Below, piece after piece: positions 45,533 to 56,290 of a stretch of 64,000 bases of DNA. The notes under the pieces were generated by a model. It saw nothing but the letters and a program-made list of their open reading frames with translations. It was not told the origin of the DNA and did not search any database. Where the stretch lies: assembly GCA_043228905.1 (NCBI GenBank), contig JBHGNT010000007.1, forward strand, positions 19,344,001-19,408,000. The letters are read 5' to 3'. Origin of the DNA: Azolla caroliniana (lineage: Eukaryota > Polypodiophyta). Position numbers and translations under genes: made by a program. How positions within the stretch are numbered: position 1 is the first letter of the stretch; each line of letters opens with the position of its first letter.

Positions 45533-46394
45533 ATGGACAAAGGAATGGCTAGCTCACTCCTAGTGGAGAAGCTCGACAGATCCAACTACACATCTTGGTC
45601 TTACAAGATGCACCAGTACCTACTTGGGCATGGTTACTAGAGATATGTCGACAAAGCTAACGACACAACACTTGATGCGGCACACAAGAACTTCCCAGTG
45701 TGGGAACAAGCGGCAAGCTGAGTGATGTATTGCTTTGTGTCCAGTGTCGGAGACCAGCTGTTGAGCCATGTCCGAGATGCCAACATGCCAAAAGAAGCTT
45801 GGAGAAACCTGAAGAAGGTTTTCGCGGCAAGCACTATGACCTGGAAGGTGCAACTCCGACAGGAGTTAGCAATATTCGACAGAAGGACATGTCGGTAGCC
45901 GATTACACGGCCTAAATCAAAGAGATTTGTGACTCACTTGCCTCTATCAACATCACTGTGGAGGAAGATGAGATGGTGGAGATCTGTCTTGGGGGCCTAG
46001 CGTCTAAGTTCCGAGCGTTCCGATCGGCGATATGTACAAGGGAGAATACGCCATCATTTTTTGAGTTACAGTCGATGCTCCTTGTATAGGAGAACCACGC
46101 ATGTGCGTCAACAAGTGCACCCACTGACATCCGGATGTTGTACACGGAGGCGGATCGGCCCCCTAGGCGTGGTGGACGAGGCGGGTCGGCTCACAATGGT
46201 AGCGGCCGTCAAGAGCAGGACCGAAGGCACAAAGAACGTGCCGACAACAGTTCCGGACCCTCCACAAGCAGGGGGAGTCAAGGCGGCGCCTCAAACCGGG
46301 TAACGATAAGTTACGCCGGTCTTCCCGCTAGAAGAACCCGGTGAAACGGTACAAGTACAATGAGTACATGGCGCATCACTCTGCGTACATGACC
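45533..46394 (+). pseudogene. Copia3 gag (degenerate)
   Basis: MDKGMASSLLVEKLDRSNYT, closely like Copia1 GAG. Stops near 45638 and 45719 and a slip near 45870 break it. IKEICDSLASINITVEEDE and ENTPSFFELQSMLLV are still readable. At about 46335 it jumps to the pre-RT linker [13 protein letters not shown], showing the deletion of knuckle, protease and integrase. Confidence 0.85.
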
Positions 46395-47116
46395 TGTTGG
46401 GAAACAGGTCCCTCCGGATGGGAAGGAAGAAGAACACTGCCGATGAACAAACTCGGCCGAGGCCGATAGGCTGAGGCCGAAACCGTATGAGGAGGACCCG
46501 ACTACGGAGAGCCGGATGGTGCAGACCCGGTATGAACCGGATGAGGAGTACCCGGGTACGGAGAGCCGGATGGTGCAGGCCCGGTATGAGCCGGATGAGG
46601 AGTACCCGGCTACGGAGAGCCGGATGGTACAGACCCGGTGAGAACCGGATGAAGAGACATATTCGTAAATATGTTTCTGAGAGCCCATCGAGGCCACATT
46701 TGTAAATAGCCGAAAAGTCATATTAGTATAAATATGACTTAGGGCAAACTTTTAGTAACTGTTGTTGTTGTCATTTTTCTTTGTTGGTGCAAGAAGAAGA
46801 GAGAGCACGTAATAGTGTACAGAGAGAGAGAGAAAGAGGTTGTTGCCTCTGTTGTAACCGCCGCGTGTGGCGAAGATCTGTGAGCACGAGGTCGTTGCCT
46901 CAGTGAACTCACTGTTGTACATTCTCACATAGTGACAATTTGCAGCCTGTGGGCTGTCGTGGTTTTTCCCCTAGTTTGGGGTTTTCCACGTAAACCTCCT
47001 GTGTACTATTATTTTTCCTCTCCACTGTGTCGTGCATTTGTTTCCCGTTTTATGTGTATGTAAAGAAGCTCGGTTGTGGCCGAGTGTTGGACACAAGGAG
47101 CCTTGAGTTCCCGTCA
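46395..47116 (+). mobile_element. Solo LTR inserted in Copia3
   Basis: 722 bp from TGTTGGGAAACAGG to GAGTTCCCGTCA, with an exact 5-bp target duplication TGACC (46390-46394 and 47117-47121). A TATA-like GTATAAATATGAC lies near 46726. No internal region, so it arose by LTR-LTR recombination. A 54-bp minisatellite lies in its left third. Confidence 0.88.
46490..46650. repeat. 54-bp minisatellite in the solo LTR
   Basis: TACGGAGAGCCGGATGGT starts at 46503, 46557 and 46611, exactly 54 bp apart. Confidence 0.85.
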
Positions 47117-47121
47117 TGACC

Positions 47122-49215
47122 AAGGTGGCGGAAGTGCGTGAGCCGGAGAGCTATGCAGAAGTGGCAAGGGACGCAAATTGGCGTGCCTCTATGGAGGAAG
47201 AAATGTGGGCACTTGATGCCAACGACACATGGGACCTAGTTGACCCTCCTTGACATTGTAAACCAATCGGATGTAAATGGGTGTACAAGGTAAAGTACAA
47301 TGCCAATGGTTCGGTTAACTGGTACAAGGCCCGGTTAGTGGCGAAGGGATACGCGTAGACCCACGGAATCGACTACGATGAGACCTTCGCTCCGGTAGGA
47401 AAGATGACGACGATTCGTGTGGTGTTGGCGGTTGTTGCGGCAAGGGGGTGGCATCTTCACCAGATGGACATGAAGAATGCATTTCTTCAAGGCGATCTTG
47501 AAGAAGAGGTCTTTCTGACCCAACCCCCTAGTTTCCAGTCGAAGATGAACAAGTCGGTTGTATGCCGACTGAAGAAGTCACTTGATGGCCTGAAGCAACC
47601 CCCCGAGCTTGGAATGCGAAGATCATGCACCGGTTGCGTAAGATGGGGTTTGCGGCCTCCAAGTTCGACTCTTCATTGTCCATCCAACAAGGTCTAGATG
47701 GTTCGGTTTGCATCTTGCTATATGTTGATGACCTAGTCATCACCGGACATGGACTCGATGAAATCGGCCGAGTCAAGTCCCAGTTGTCGAAGGCATTTGA
47801 GATGAAGGACCAGGGGGACCTTCACTATTTCCTTGGGATCGAGGTGATCCGAACCCCCGACGGCATATTGCTCTCACAGAGACACTATGTATTGAATATG
47901 TTGTACAAGTTTGGCATGATGGAATGCCGACCTATCTCTACACCCCTGGACCGGAACCAAAAGCTCTATCCTGACTCCGAACCGGCCTACGATGAGAAAC
48001 GGTTCCGACAAATCGTCGGAAGCCTTATATATTTGACAATCACCCGAACCGACATCAGTTATCCGATCGGCGTGATCAGCCAATATATGCAAAAGCCGAC
48101 CGTGGAGCACCTTCTTTGTGCGCATCGAATTTTGTGATATGTGAGCGGCACGAAGGAACGGGGATTGTTATACCGGCATGGTATAACCAAAGAGCTAGTC
48201 GGCTATACCAATGCCGATTGGGTCGACGATGCAACGGATCGCCGATCCACCTCCGGCTATATGTTTTCCCTTGGTAGCACGGCTGTTGCATGGAGCCGCA
48301 AAAAGCAGCCAACAGTGGCCCTTTCGAGCACTGAGGTTGAATATCGGGGCACTACCGTTGCCACCTGTGAAGCCATTTGGGTTCGGCGATTGCTGCAAGA
48401 CTTGCGGATCGAGGTGCCGACACCGATCCTAATCTACTGTGACAACATAAGCAACATGCAGCTCGCCAAGAACCCGGTATTCCATGCTCGCACAAAGCAC
48501 ATAGAAGTGCACTACCACTTTGTGCGTGAGCGTGTCCTGAGCGGTGAAGTTGAACTTCGATATGTTCATACGGATCGGCAAGTTGCTGACATCTTCACCA
48601 AACCACTCGGATCGGACAAGTTGTAGCACTTCACCGAAATGCTTGGTGTTCAGCATCTCGACCTGCCACACTTGAGGGGGAGAATGGGCAAAGACACCGG
48701 AATGGGCAAAGGCAAAGAAACTGCCCATTGTGTCGGTGAGGGAAGAACCGACAAAGGGATAGACAAGAAGAAGAAAGGGGCCGAATCGACAAAGGAAGTT
48801 GACACACTCGACGTGCCACACTTGAGGCAGAGAACAGGCAAAGACACCGGAACGGGCAAAGGCAAAGAAATTGCCCATTGCGCCGGTGAGGGAAGAACTG
48901 ACAAAGGGATAGACAAGAAGAAGAAAGGAGCCAAGTCGACAAAGGAAGTTGACACATCCGAACAAGTCGGAACAAGCAGCGGCGGCAACAGAGTCAAGAA
49001 GGACAGAGCCGACCGGAAGAAGAAGGCCAAGACCCGAACATGGTCCATTGTGGTGAAGGGCCCGGAACCGGAAAACGAATCGGGAGCAACCGGTTCGGAC
49101 AAGAGCTGGAACAAATTGGAGACAACCGATTCGGTTCAACAGACGGATTCGGAAGAACCAGATCATTTCAAGGCCAAGAGGACGAGAAGGCAGCGAAAGT
49201 CGACGCCAACATGAA
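47122..49215 (+). pseudogene. Copia3 RT, RNase H and charged C-terminal extension
   Basis: RT begins at DANWRASMEEEM. Stops near 47252 and 47356 and a slip near 47610 interrupt it, but the active site LLYVDDLVITG is intact near 47715. RNase H: YTNADWVDDATDRRSTSGY near 48204, SSTEVEYRGT and DIFTKPLGSDKL ending at a TAG (48624). Beyond it the same extension zone as in Copia1 continues with a charged frame (48639-49214) containing a 150-bp tandem duplication. Confidence 0.87.
48661..48960. repeat. 150-bp tandem duplication in the Copia3 extension
   Basis: ACSTGCCACACTTGAGG starts at 48661 and 48811. Being a multiple of 3 it keeps the frame, doubling a Lys-rich segment (GIDKKKKGA). Confidence 0.82.
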
Positions 49216-49424
49216 GGAATTGGCGAATCGGCAAGCGCCGAAGTCACAACAGTGAGGGAGCTGAATTGGGCTTGTTGAGCAAACAGGCCGACCGAGGAGG
49301 TCGGGGTGCGCAGAATCAGAAGGGTAACGACAAATGGGACCAGACCGAACTAGGAGCGCGATCGAGGCGGAGTGACACCCGAAGGAGCCGGGTGGAAGGA
49401 CCTCAAGTTGAGCTTGTGGGGGAG

Positions 49425-49867
49425 TTTTGAGCGGCAAGCTCAACCAGATCCAGATCGGTTGAATAAGCCTGAGCCAGATCGGCATCCGGAAGGATGAAGT
49501 AGGATCGGTGAGATGGATCGGCAAGCCGATGAGCAACTAAGCCGGTGAGCCGGTGAGCCGGTGAGCTGGATCAAACTGTGACCGGAAGCCTAGTAGTAGC
49601 CTAGACTACTAAAGAGTTAATAGTTTCGTAGTTAGTGTCAGACGCTCGAGTGAGCATTGAAGTACATTGTACTTATGTCAGTCCTCTTAGGACTTCTATA
49701 AGTAGTGCTGTTGAGCACGTTATATGTACAGAGGACTATTCTTGTTTTATATAGGTTTATGTTGTTCTACTCTTTCTCTGTCTCTCCCGCGTACTATCAA
49801 GCTCTCCATTAAACCTACATTTTTGTGTTCGGTTTTCTATTGCTTCCGTGCGTTATTCATTTTTACA
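49425..49867 (+). repeat. Copia3 3' LTR
   Basis: Starts TTTTGAGCGGC (first G of TGTTG changed to T) after the purine tract GTGGGGGAG and ends TTTTTACA. GAGAG follows. Confidence 0.9.
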
Positions 49868-49872
49868 GAGAG

Positions 49873-50304
49873 TTAGATATTAAGTTGGTTGAACACATGA
49901 TTGAGTCCCATTATCACTCGTTCACGAGTGATGTTGAACCACCTTTGGCTTCAACCACAATATATGAAAATGATAAGAACTCTAAAATTTGGAGGTTAAT
50001 GGGTGTAAATAAAAGTCTTGTTTCTGATTCACGGTCAAAAATTGAGCATTTTATAAGACTTCCTTCGGCTGGCACGGACAAGGATCCTTTACAATGGTGG
50101 AATGATAATAAATCTGCAATGCCTTCACTATATAGGATGGCATGTGATTACCTCATTATACCAGCATCATCAGTACCCGCTGAAGAGGCTAATTCAGCAG
50201 CAAAAATGACCTTTGATAACAAGATCAAACTACATTCATGCACTTTCAAAGTTGAAATGTGCATTCGATCATGGATGGATGTTTTAAAAGAATGTGATGT
50301 TTAG
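49873..50304 (+). pseudogene. hAT-family transposase, 3' part with dimerisation domain
   Basis: Joins the 5' part in frame after Copia3 removal. Contains the C-terminal hAT dimerisation block: DPLQWWNDNKSAMPSLYRMA, then CDYLIIPASSVPAEEANSAA, and a terminal WMDVLKECDV before TAG 50302. The domain lets hAT transposases form multimers. This half has no visible lesion. Confidence 0.85.
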
Positions 50305-50309
50305 TTGAC

Positions 50310-50914
50310 AGATAATTTTCACACCACTTATGAAGAAGTAACAATGAATTTGGATGATCTTGTTGCTGAAGACGAGGTAATAGATTACATATTACATGAT
50401 AGTCAAAGGAAAATTAAGGTGTGCATACTTGTTACTTGGTTGTTTTTTATTTGAGTCTTTACTTAAAATATTTTTATTAATAATTACTTGTTTTTATGTA
50501 TTTTATATGTATAGGAATCATGTTGATTTTTGACAAGTTAATGACAATAGTGGTTGCAATTGGAGATCCTCAAAGTCATTGTAATTTTTATTACATAGTG
50601 TTTACTATTTTGTTTTTTATTCGATTCTTTAAATTTGTTGTTATGAATTACTTAATTCTTTTGGGTATTTTATACTTTCAGGAATCCCTTATTCAAACAT
50701 TGGAAACAAAAAGCTGGATTAAGTTTATAGATATGGTCCTATGGATTTGTAACTCTATTATATGGATTGTTTTTCTAAGTTTACATATATGGATTGTTAC
50801 ATACATAGATTGATCCATGCGTAATATTCGTGGTATTCTACATCCGCAATATTCGCTATATTTGAGAATATAAAACGGCCCCAAGAATATTATAAAACCA
50901 TTCGTTTAGATGTA

Positions 50915-50947
<33 letters not shown>

Positions 50948-51955
50948 GATATATACATATATGTGTATACACACATATCACTCATATATGTATATACACA
51001 AATACATCAATAATTAATTAACTCACTAATATAATAATTAATTAGTTCACTAATACATTAATTAATTTACTAATACATATCTTAATTTATTCAAAAATAT
51101 TAGTTATTAAGTTAATTATTTAATAATAAATTAATTAGGGCTTCTACTAAACTTAGGGTTTCAGTGAGAGCGTGAGTTGAGGACGTAGGGTTTCAGTGAG
51201 AACAGGATGTAGGATTAGAATAGAGCATGAGAGGGAGTTGAGGACGCGGGCTCAAAAGAAAGTACTACTGTCTAAATTAGGTTTACGACAGAAATTAGGG
51301 TTTTCAGCCGAAACCCTAATTTTCTGGCCGAGAACAAGATGCAGAGGGAAGCGAGGGCGGACAGGGAGTAGGGTGAGGCTTCCTTGCTCTCTGCTCGTTG
51401 TTCGTTCACTCGCTCAGATGAAGAAAAACTGTTTTTTATTTTTTATTTAAAAAATTCAAAGAAAAAAGAAAACGAATATATTTATATGTATTCGTATTCC
51501 TATTCGTATGGATTCGTGGGGTAGGCCCCACGAATGCGAATATTTCAATCTATGGTTACATATATAGATTTGAAGTTTGAACTCTATTGTGTAGATTTTT
51601 GTTATTAATCCAAAAAACATTTATATTTTTATGTTATATCTTATCATTTTTCACAAATTTGCAATTTTTAGAAAATGTGTTGTAAATTTCTGTTATTTTA
51701 TAGTGTTCTAGTCTTTGCTTTGGTTCAATTTATAGTTTCGTGTTGGTTGGATTATGTCAAAAACAATTTGGTTTGGTTTGGTTCTAAATTTTACGTAAAC
51801 GGTTTGGTTTCTCCTACCTATTAAATGGTTTGGTTTAAATGGCTTCAAAATTTTTAAATGGTTTGGTTTGGTTTCAAGGTCAAGAAAACAAACCGAACCG
51901 CGCCCATTACTAGTTCTAGTCATTGAACCTCTCAACACATCGTATGTGTTACAGA
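50310..51955. other. AT-rich spacer with CATA repeats, no gene seen
   Basis: CATACATACATACATACATA at about 50918-50943 and repeated AATTAATTA..ACTAATA near 51006-51140. TTAGGGTTTCAGTGAGA pairs near 51157 and 51188, and TTTGGTTTGG runs near 51770-51880. Confidence 0.5.
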
Positions 51956-53314
51956 GGGGAACGGGTAGATTTTTTTTTCAAAAGGATTTCCTTCATTAGT
52001 ATTAAGAAAAGTGCCAGAGGGCTACAAAAATGTACAATCATAGAGTATTATGTACAAAAGAAATGGTCAGGGCAAGGACAAGGGATGTTGATATCTCCAT
52101 AACGGTCCTTTAGAGGAGACTGTGAACAAAGGAAACTTTCTCCATAATTGCAGTAATTTTTTTCTTTTCTTTAGAACAACCTCCAAAGAGCCTAGTATAT
52201 TGTCATATTGCCCCCACACAACCACCAATAAGCTCCCCCATAATTCCAGCAACATATTTGAGAGAAGAGGAATTATGGACTCATATGGTCTTATACAACG
52301 ATACTTCCATAATATCCATAATGTAATCGTAGATATTGTTTTCCATACATGGGCTGCACGCATTTGCGCACGAGGTTGCTGAAAAGGGGAGACAATAATT
52401 AGATGTCTGTTGATGACTATCATAGCCTTCAGAGCATTATCTACTTCATACAACATGAGATTGGAATGGAGAACCCCCCATACCGTTGATCCCCAAGAGA
52501 GGAGGCAACCTGCATTAATTGTCAGGAATAAAGAGATAACTTTATTCCATACTTGTTGGGCCATTGAGCATGACCAGAGAGCATGCTTAGTAGTTTCCTG
52601 CATGTCATCACAATATAAACATTGTCTAAGACTAGTTGCCACATCTCATTTCAATCATTGACCTACTGGTAGTGTTGCATGTAGTAAAAGCCATCTGAAG
52701 AGAATATATTTGCTTGGTCCCTTGAAAGACCAAATCCATGTCCAATATGCCTTCAAATGAGTGCTCGAAACACCCCACTTATTCCAGTGCCTTGGAGCTA
52801 CATGAGTTAGAATATTCTTAGACATGAGTAAGGTTCTACCCAATTTCATGTTGTACTAAAAGAATGGAACTTTCTGCAATGGATCCATCATGGGATTGGT
52901 CTAGAACCACCCCCTAGGTCCCACATCAGCCTACTAACTGGTTGTCGTGCATATAACCAGAGCGTATCCCACAATTGAGCTATTCAGGGTTGTGGATCCG
53001 GTAGTTATTTCTTACCAGATTTGGCAATCACCCGAACTGGCACAATGAGCAGGTTCTGTAATAAATTACTTGAGGGTGTATAAGGCTGCAATTTATTGTC
53101 CTGTTGAATATGGAAATAAAAAATACATCCATCTGCAGAAATTCCTTTAACATAAAGCATCATGTCCTTCATAAGGCATCCAAACCACATATGCTCCTGC
53201 ATTGGCTGAAGTTGCGCAAAAGATTGTGAGAAAGGCGTTGAGATTTCTGTTGTCATTGTTTTTGCCCCATATACCGAGTGTAACTACTTAAGCTGATGGG
53301 GAACGGGTAGATTT
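51956..53314 (-). mobile_element. 5'-truncated LINE (non-LTR retrotransposon) with target duplication
   Basis: A 17-bp direct repeat GGGGAACGGGTAGATTT lies at 51956-51972 and 53298-53314. A T-run (51970-51978) at the left end is the poly(A) tail of a minus-strand insert. The coding remnant is the end of LINE ORF2. About 1.3 kb long, so strongly 5'-truncated, as usual for target-primed reverse transcription. Confidence 0.88.
52067..53256 (-). pseudogene. LINE ORF2 C-terminal region with reverse-transcriptase zinc-binding domain
   Basis: Minus strand. SFAQLQPMQEHMWFG near 53220, then WSFKGPSKYILFRWLLLHAT near 52690 followed by a stop. Then LRQCLYCDDMQETTKHALWS with the C-x2-C...H...C pattern of the zf-RVT domain found after LINE RTs. 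Several stops and slips; RT catalytic part absent. Confidence 0.75.
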
Positions 53315-56290
53315 CAATTAAAGAGTAGAACATAATTATGAAGTGTTCATACTCAACTTCTTGGCTTCTCCATCAACACTTTTTTATGTATATCAATTAA
53401 ACACGAACATTTTTGGACATCATCACCTTCATCACTAGCCATGTTTTGTGAGTTTTTGTGGTCCTTTTTTTGTCTTGTTAGTTGGGTTGAAGTTATTAGA
53501 GCCAATTTTACTTTCCTCTTTACATAATACTCTAATATAAATGTAGAGTAGAACTTTGGTTTATGAATTTTATACGTTGATAGCGAATTGTTTATGGGTC
53601 ACTTGGTCCCATGGTTTTTCATCCCTCAAGGGTTTTCTATGTTAAACGTTTTGTGGCCCATCATGCATAATTTGGTTGTTTTTCTTGAATAACTTGCACA
53701 ATATAATCTTTGTTTCATAGTAAGTGGTGAAGTGTTGTCATGAATTCTATCACGTGTTCATGATCCTCTCTTCCCTTCTCTACAATTTGTTGAGAGTAGC
53801 AACGCCACTTTTCTTCATCTGCTTCAGCAGCAACGTCGGTCCAATACTTCGTAGGTAATAGCTCTTGTCTTGTCAAATTGATCTCCTCTAACCTCTAAGC
53901 CTTGTAAGCCCTATGAGCACAAATTATTTTTTTAAACCCTAACTATAATTTTCTACAAGCCCGTGAGGTTGAAAATTCAGCAAAAAGAAAACCCAAGAAA
54001 AACGAAAGAAGAAGAAACCTTGAAAAATTAGACCATGCCTTTTCTTATAAACGAGAACTTCATATCTTTGGTTTCTTGCTCTAAGTCAAGTTACTTAGTT
54101 TTATAGTTGAAGTTACTTAATGCTCTAACCAATTGAACAAATTGGACGAATTTATGTTCTTATTTTGGTTCTAACCAATTGAACAAATGCTTTTGATTGA
54201 TAATTATCCGTAGAGTTACCTAGTCTTATAATTGAACTAATGCTTTTGATTGATAATTTTCCATAGTTGTGCTCTTAGGTAGGTGTAGTACAATTGTACA
54301 CGATCTTATTGCTAGTACCCGACGTAGATTTATCTTAACGAAGTAGGTCAATATATATACAATGTAGAACATATACATATCATCCAAACGATGCACTAAT
54401 TAGCATGCAATGAAGCACTTAGCAATTACTTAATTGAAAAGATTATATGCAATAGAATCAAACATTAGTAAAGCTTTATTAAATAACCATACACATATGC
54501 CATATAAAAATAATTCTTTTTGTTGCTATATTTACTTATTCCTTTTACATGATTGGCACGTGCCCACCCCACTATCGGGTGCTAATGATATAGACATTGA
54601 TCGGCTAACCAACATTTGTTCTCATCCTAAAATAGTACTCTCCAGTTTAAGAATAGTTCATTATACCTATTTTAGACCTAGTTGATACCGTATGGCCTTT
54701 GAGTCATGTACACACTCATCTAACATTCAACACTTGTGGAGAGTGAGGGCAAGAGGTCACAAGGTTAAAACTCACTTGGTAGGAAAAATCTTTTCAATGC
54801 TTATTTTTCCAAAGTGCGTAAAAATGCCTAGATTTGACCAATTTCCTTTAACATCTAAAGACAAATGGTCCATACATTCATAAATAATGGGTCAAAGGTG
54901 ATGCCTATGAATTTGAGATAGCCACTTTCCATATTTAAGTGATTGATAATGGGAATAGTTATCAAAGAAAGAATTTGTTCGGAAAAAACCATCATATCTA
55001 CATTGATTAATATGAAAGTCACAAGCTTTCAATGTTGTTTTCGCAACTAAATATGGTTATTCTTTCACTTAAATTTTTAGCAAAAGATGTTAAGGGAGGT
55101 CTTTTGCTAATCGAAGAGTTGAAGTATGATTAATGCACAAAGATCTAATCTCTTAAGATTTTGTTAAGTCTGATCTTCTCTAGCTTGTGTGTTTTTTATA
55201 ACCACGGGAGTTGAGGATATACTCAGGATTAGTGTTATGTATTCACGATTTCTATTGGAATCTTACTTCTTTTCTTACATTGCTCTAAGGGTGCATGTGC
55301 TTAGGGTATTTCGTTGAATTGTACTTACTGAGAGTTTTCTATTTCAGTGTAATCAAGTCAACAATTTTTTATGAGAAAATTGTCTCTAAGGATTCGCCAT
55401 CTCAAGAGGATTTTTTGTAACATCTAAGGACAAATTGTCCATATGTAGACAATCTGCTTATAGTGTCTATCATCAATTACAAAAGGAATGATTGTCTAAA
55501 ACAAACCTTTACATGTTAGCTCAAATGGTTAGAGCATCTTGCTAGTAATGTAACAATCCCAAATGGGTTGTGTCATTTCTCTATGGAAATGATGCAATGC
55601 TCTTCTAATGGGATGTCATGTCCATTTAGACAATGTTTATATAAAATTATTAAAGATTTGACAAAGAGGGAAGCCTATCCATGAATGTCGGGAAAAACAA
55701 ATATATGATACTCAACACAAAACAAGTAGAAGCTACCCATTGCCAAGTTAAAGAAGGAATGCTCTCTTTGCTAACATGACACACAAAAAAGTAAACAAAC
55801 TACAGGACGCAATGGTGAACGGCAAAAAGCAAAAAGGAAGAAGGAATTGCATCTCTTGGAACACCATTTTGCACCAAAAGATCAAAGGAAAGGCAAAAAG
55901 CATCGGAAAACAAATCCTCTACGACAGACAAAACGAAAGATTTCAGTAAAAGCAAAAGCTAGAAAGCGAAAAGCAAATGTAAGTCCACTAAAGAAGGACA
56001 CTAGAGTCTTAATAGAGAATCCAAAACAAACATTTCAATGCATTTGAAAACATCTCATCATTTGATAAGAAAGTCAACCATTCCTTAAGAGTGAAGAAGC
56101 CCTTTAAAAGCATCTCTTTTATCGTCATCATGATTCATCATCATCAATCTTTTTCTTCTTCTTGTCATACATATCTAAGCCTCCCCTGTTTCTCCTTTGC
56201 TCTCACATACATTGCTAACAACCTTCCCCTGTTTCCCTTTCTTCTCCACAATGGGCTCACATTTCTTCCATCTCTCACATCCATATCACC
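53315..56290. other. AT-rich intergenic region, no protein gene seen
   Basis: Short frames only; the longest, near 55847-56047, is Lys-rich and not recognisable. A tRNA-like relic lies at 55514-55590. Confidence 0.5.
55514..55590 (+). other. tRNA-Thr-like relic
   Basis: TTAGCTCAAATGGTTAGAGC gives a good D-arm and CTAGTAA resembles the anticodon loop of tRNA-Thr(AGU). The anticodon stem does not pair well and the T-arm and acceptor stem are not convincing. Probably a tRNA pseudogene or SINE piece. Confidence 0.35.

Larger units (their letters stand above)
45036..49867 (+). mobile_element. Copia3: internally deleted Ty1/copia element in the hAT gene
   Basis: LTRs at 45036-45443 and 49425-49867. 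Target duplication GAGAG at 45031-45035 and 49868-49872. Primer site follows the 5' LTR. Same family as Copia1: LTR ends, GAG start and C-terminal extension all match. The zinc knuckle, protease and integrase region is deleted, so GAG runs straight to the linker before RT. A 722-bp solo LTR is inserted in that linker. Confidence 0.93.

Noticed and set aside
48429-49536. Long minus-strand hydrophobic frames opposite the Copia3 extension
   Set aside because: Complement of Lys/Glu-rich codons gives Phe/Leu/Ser-rich frames automatically; no start or domain evidence.
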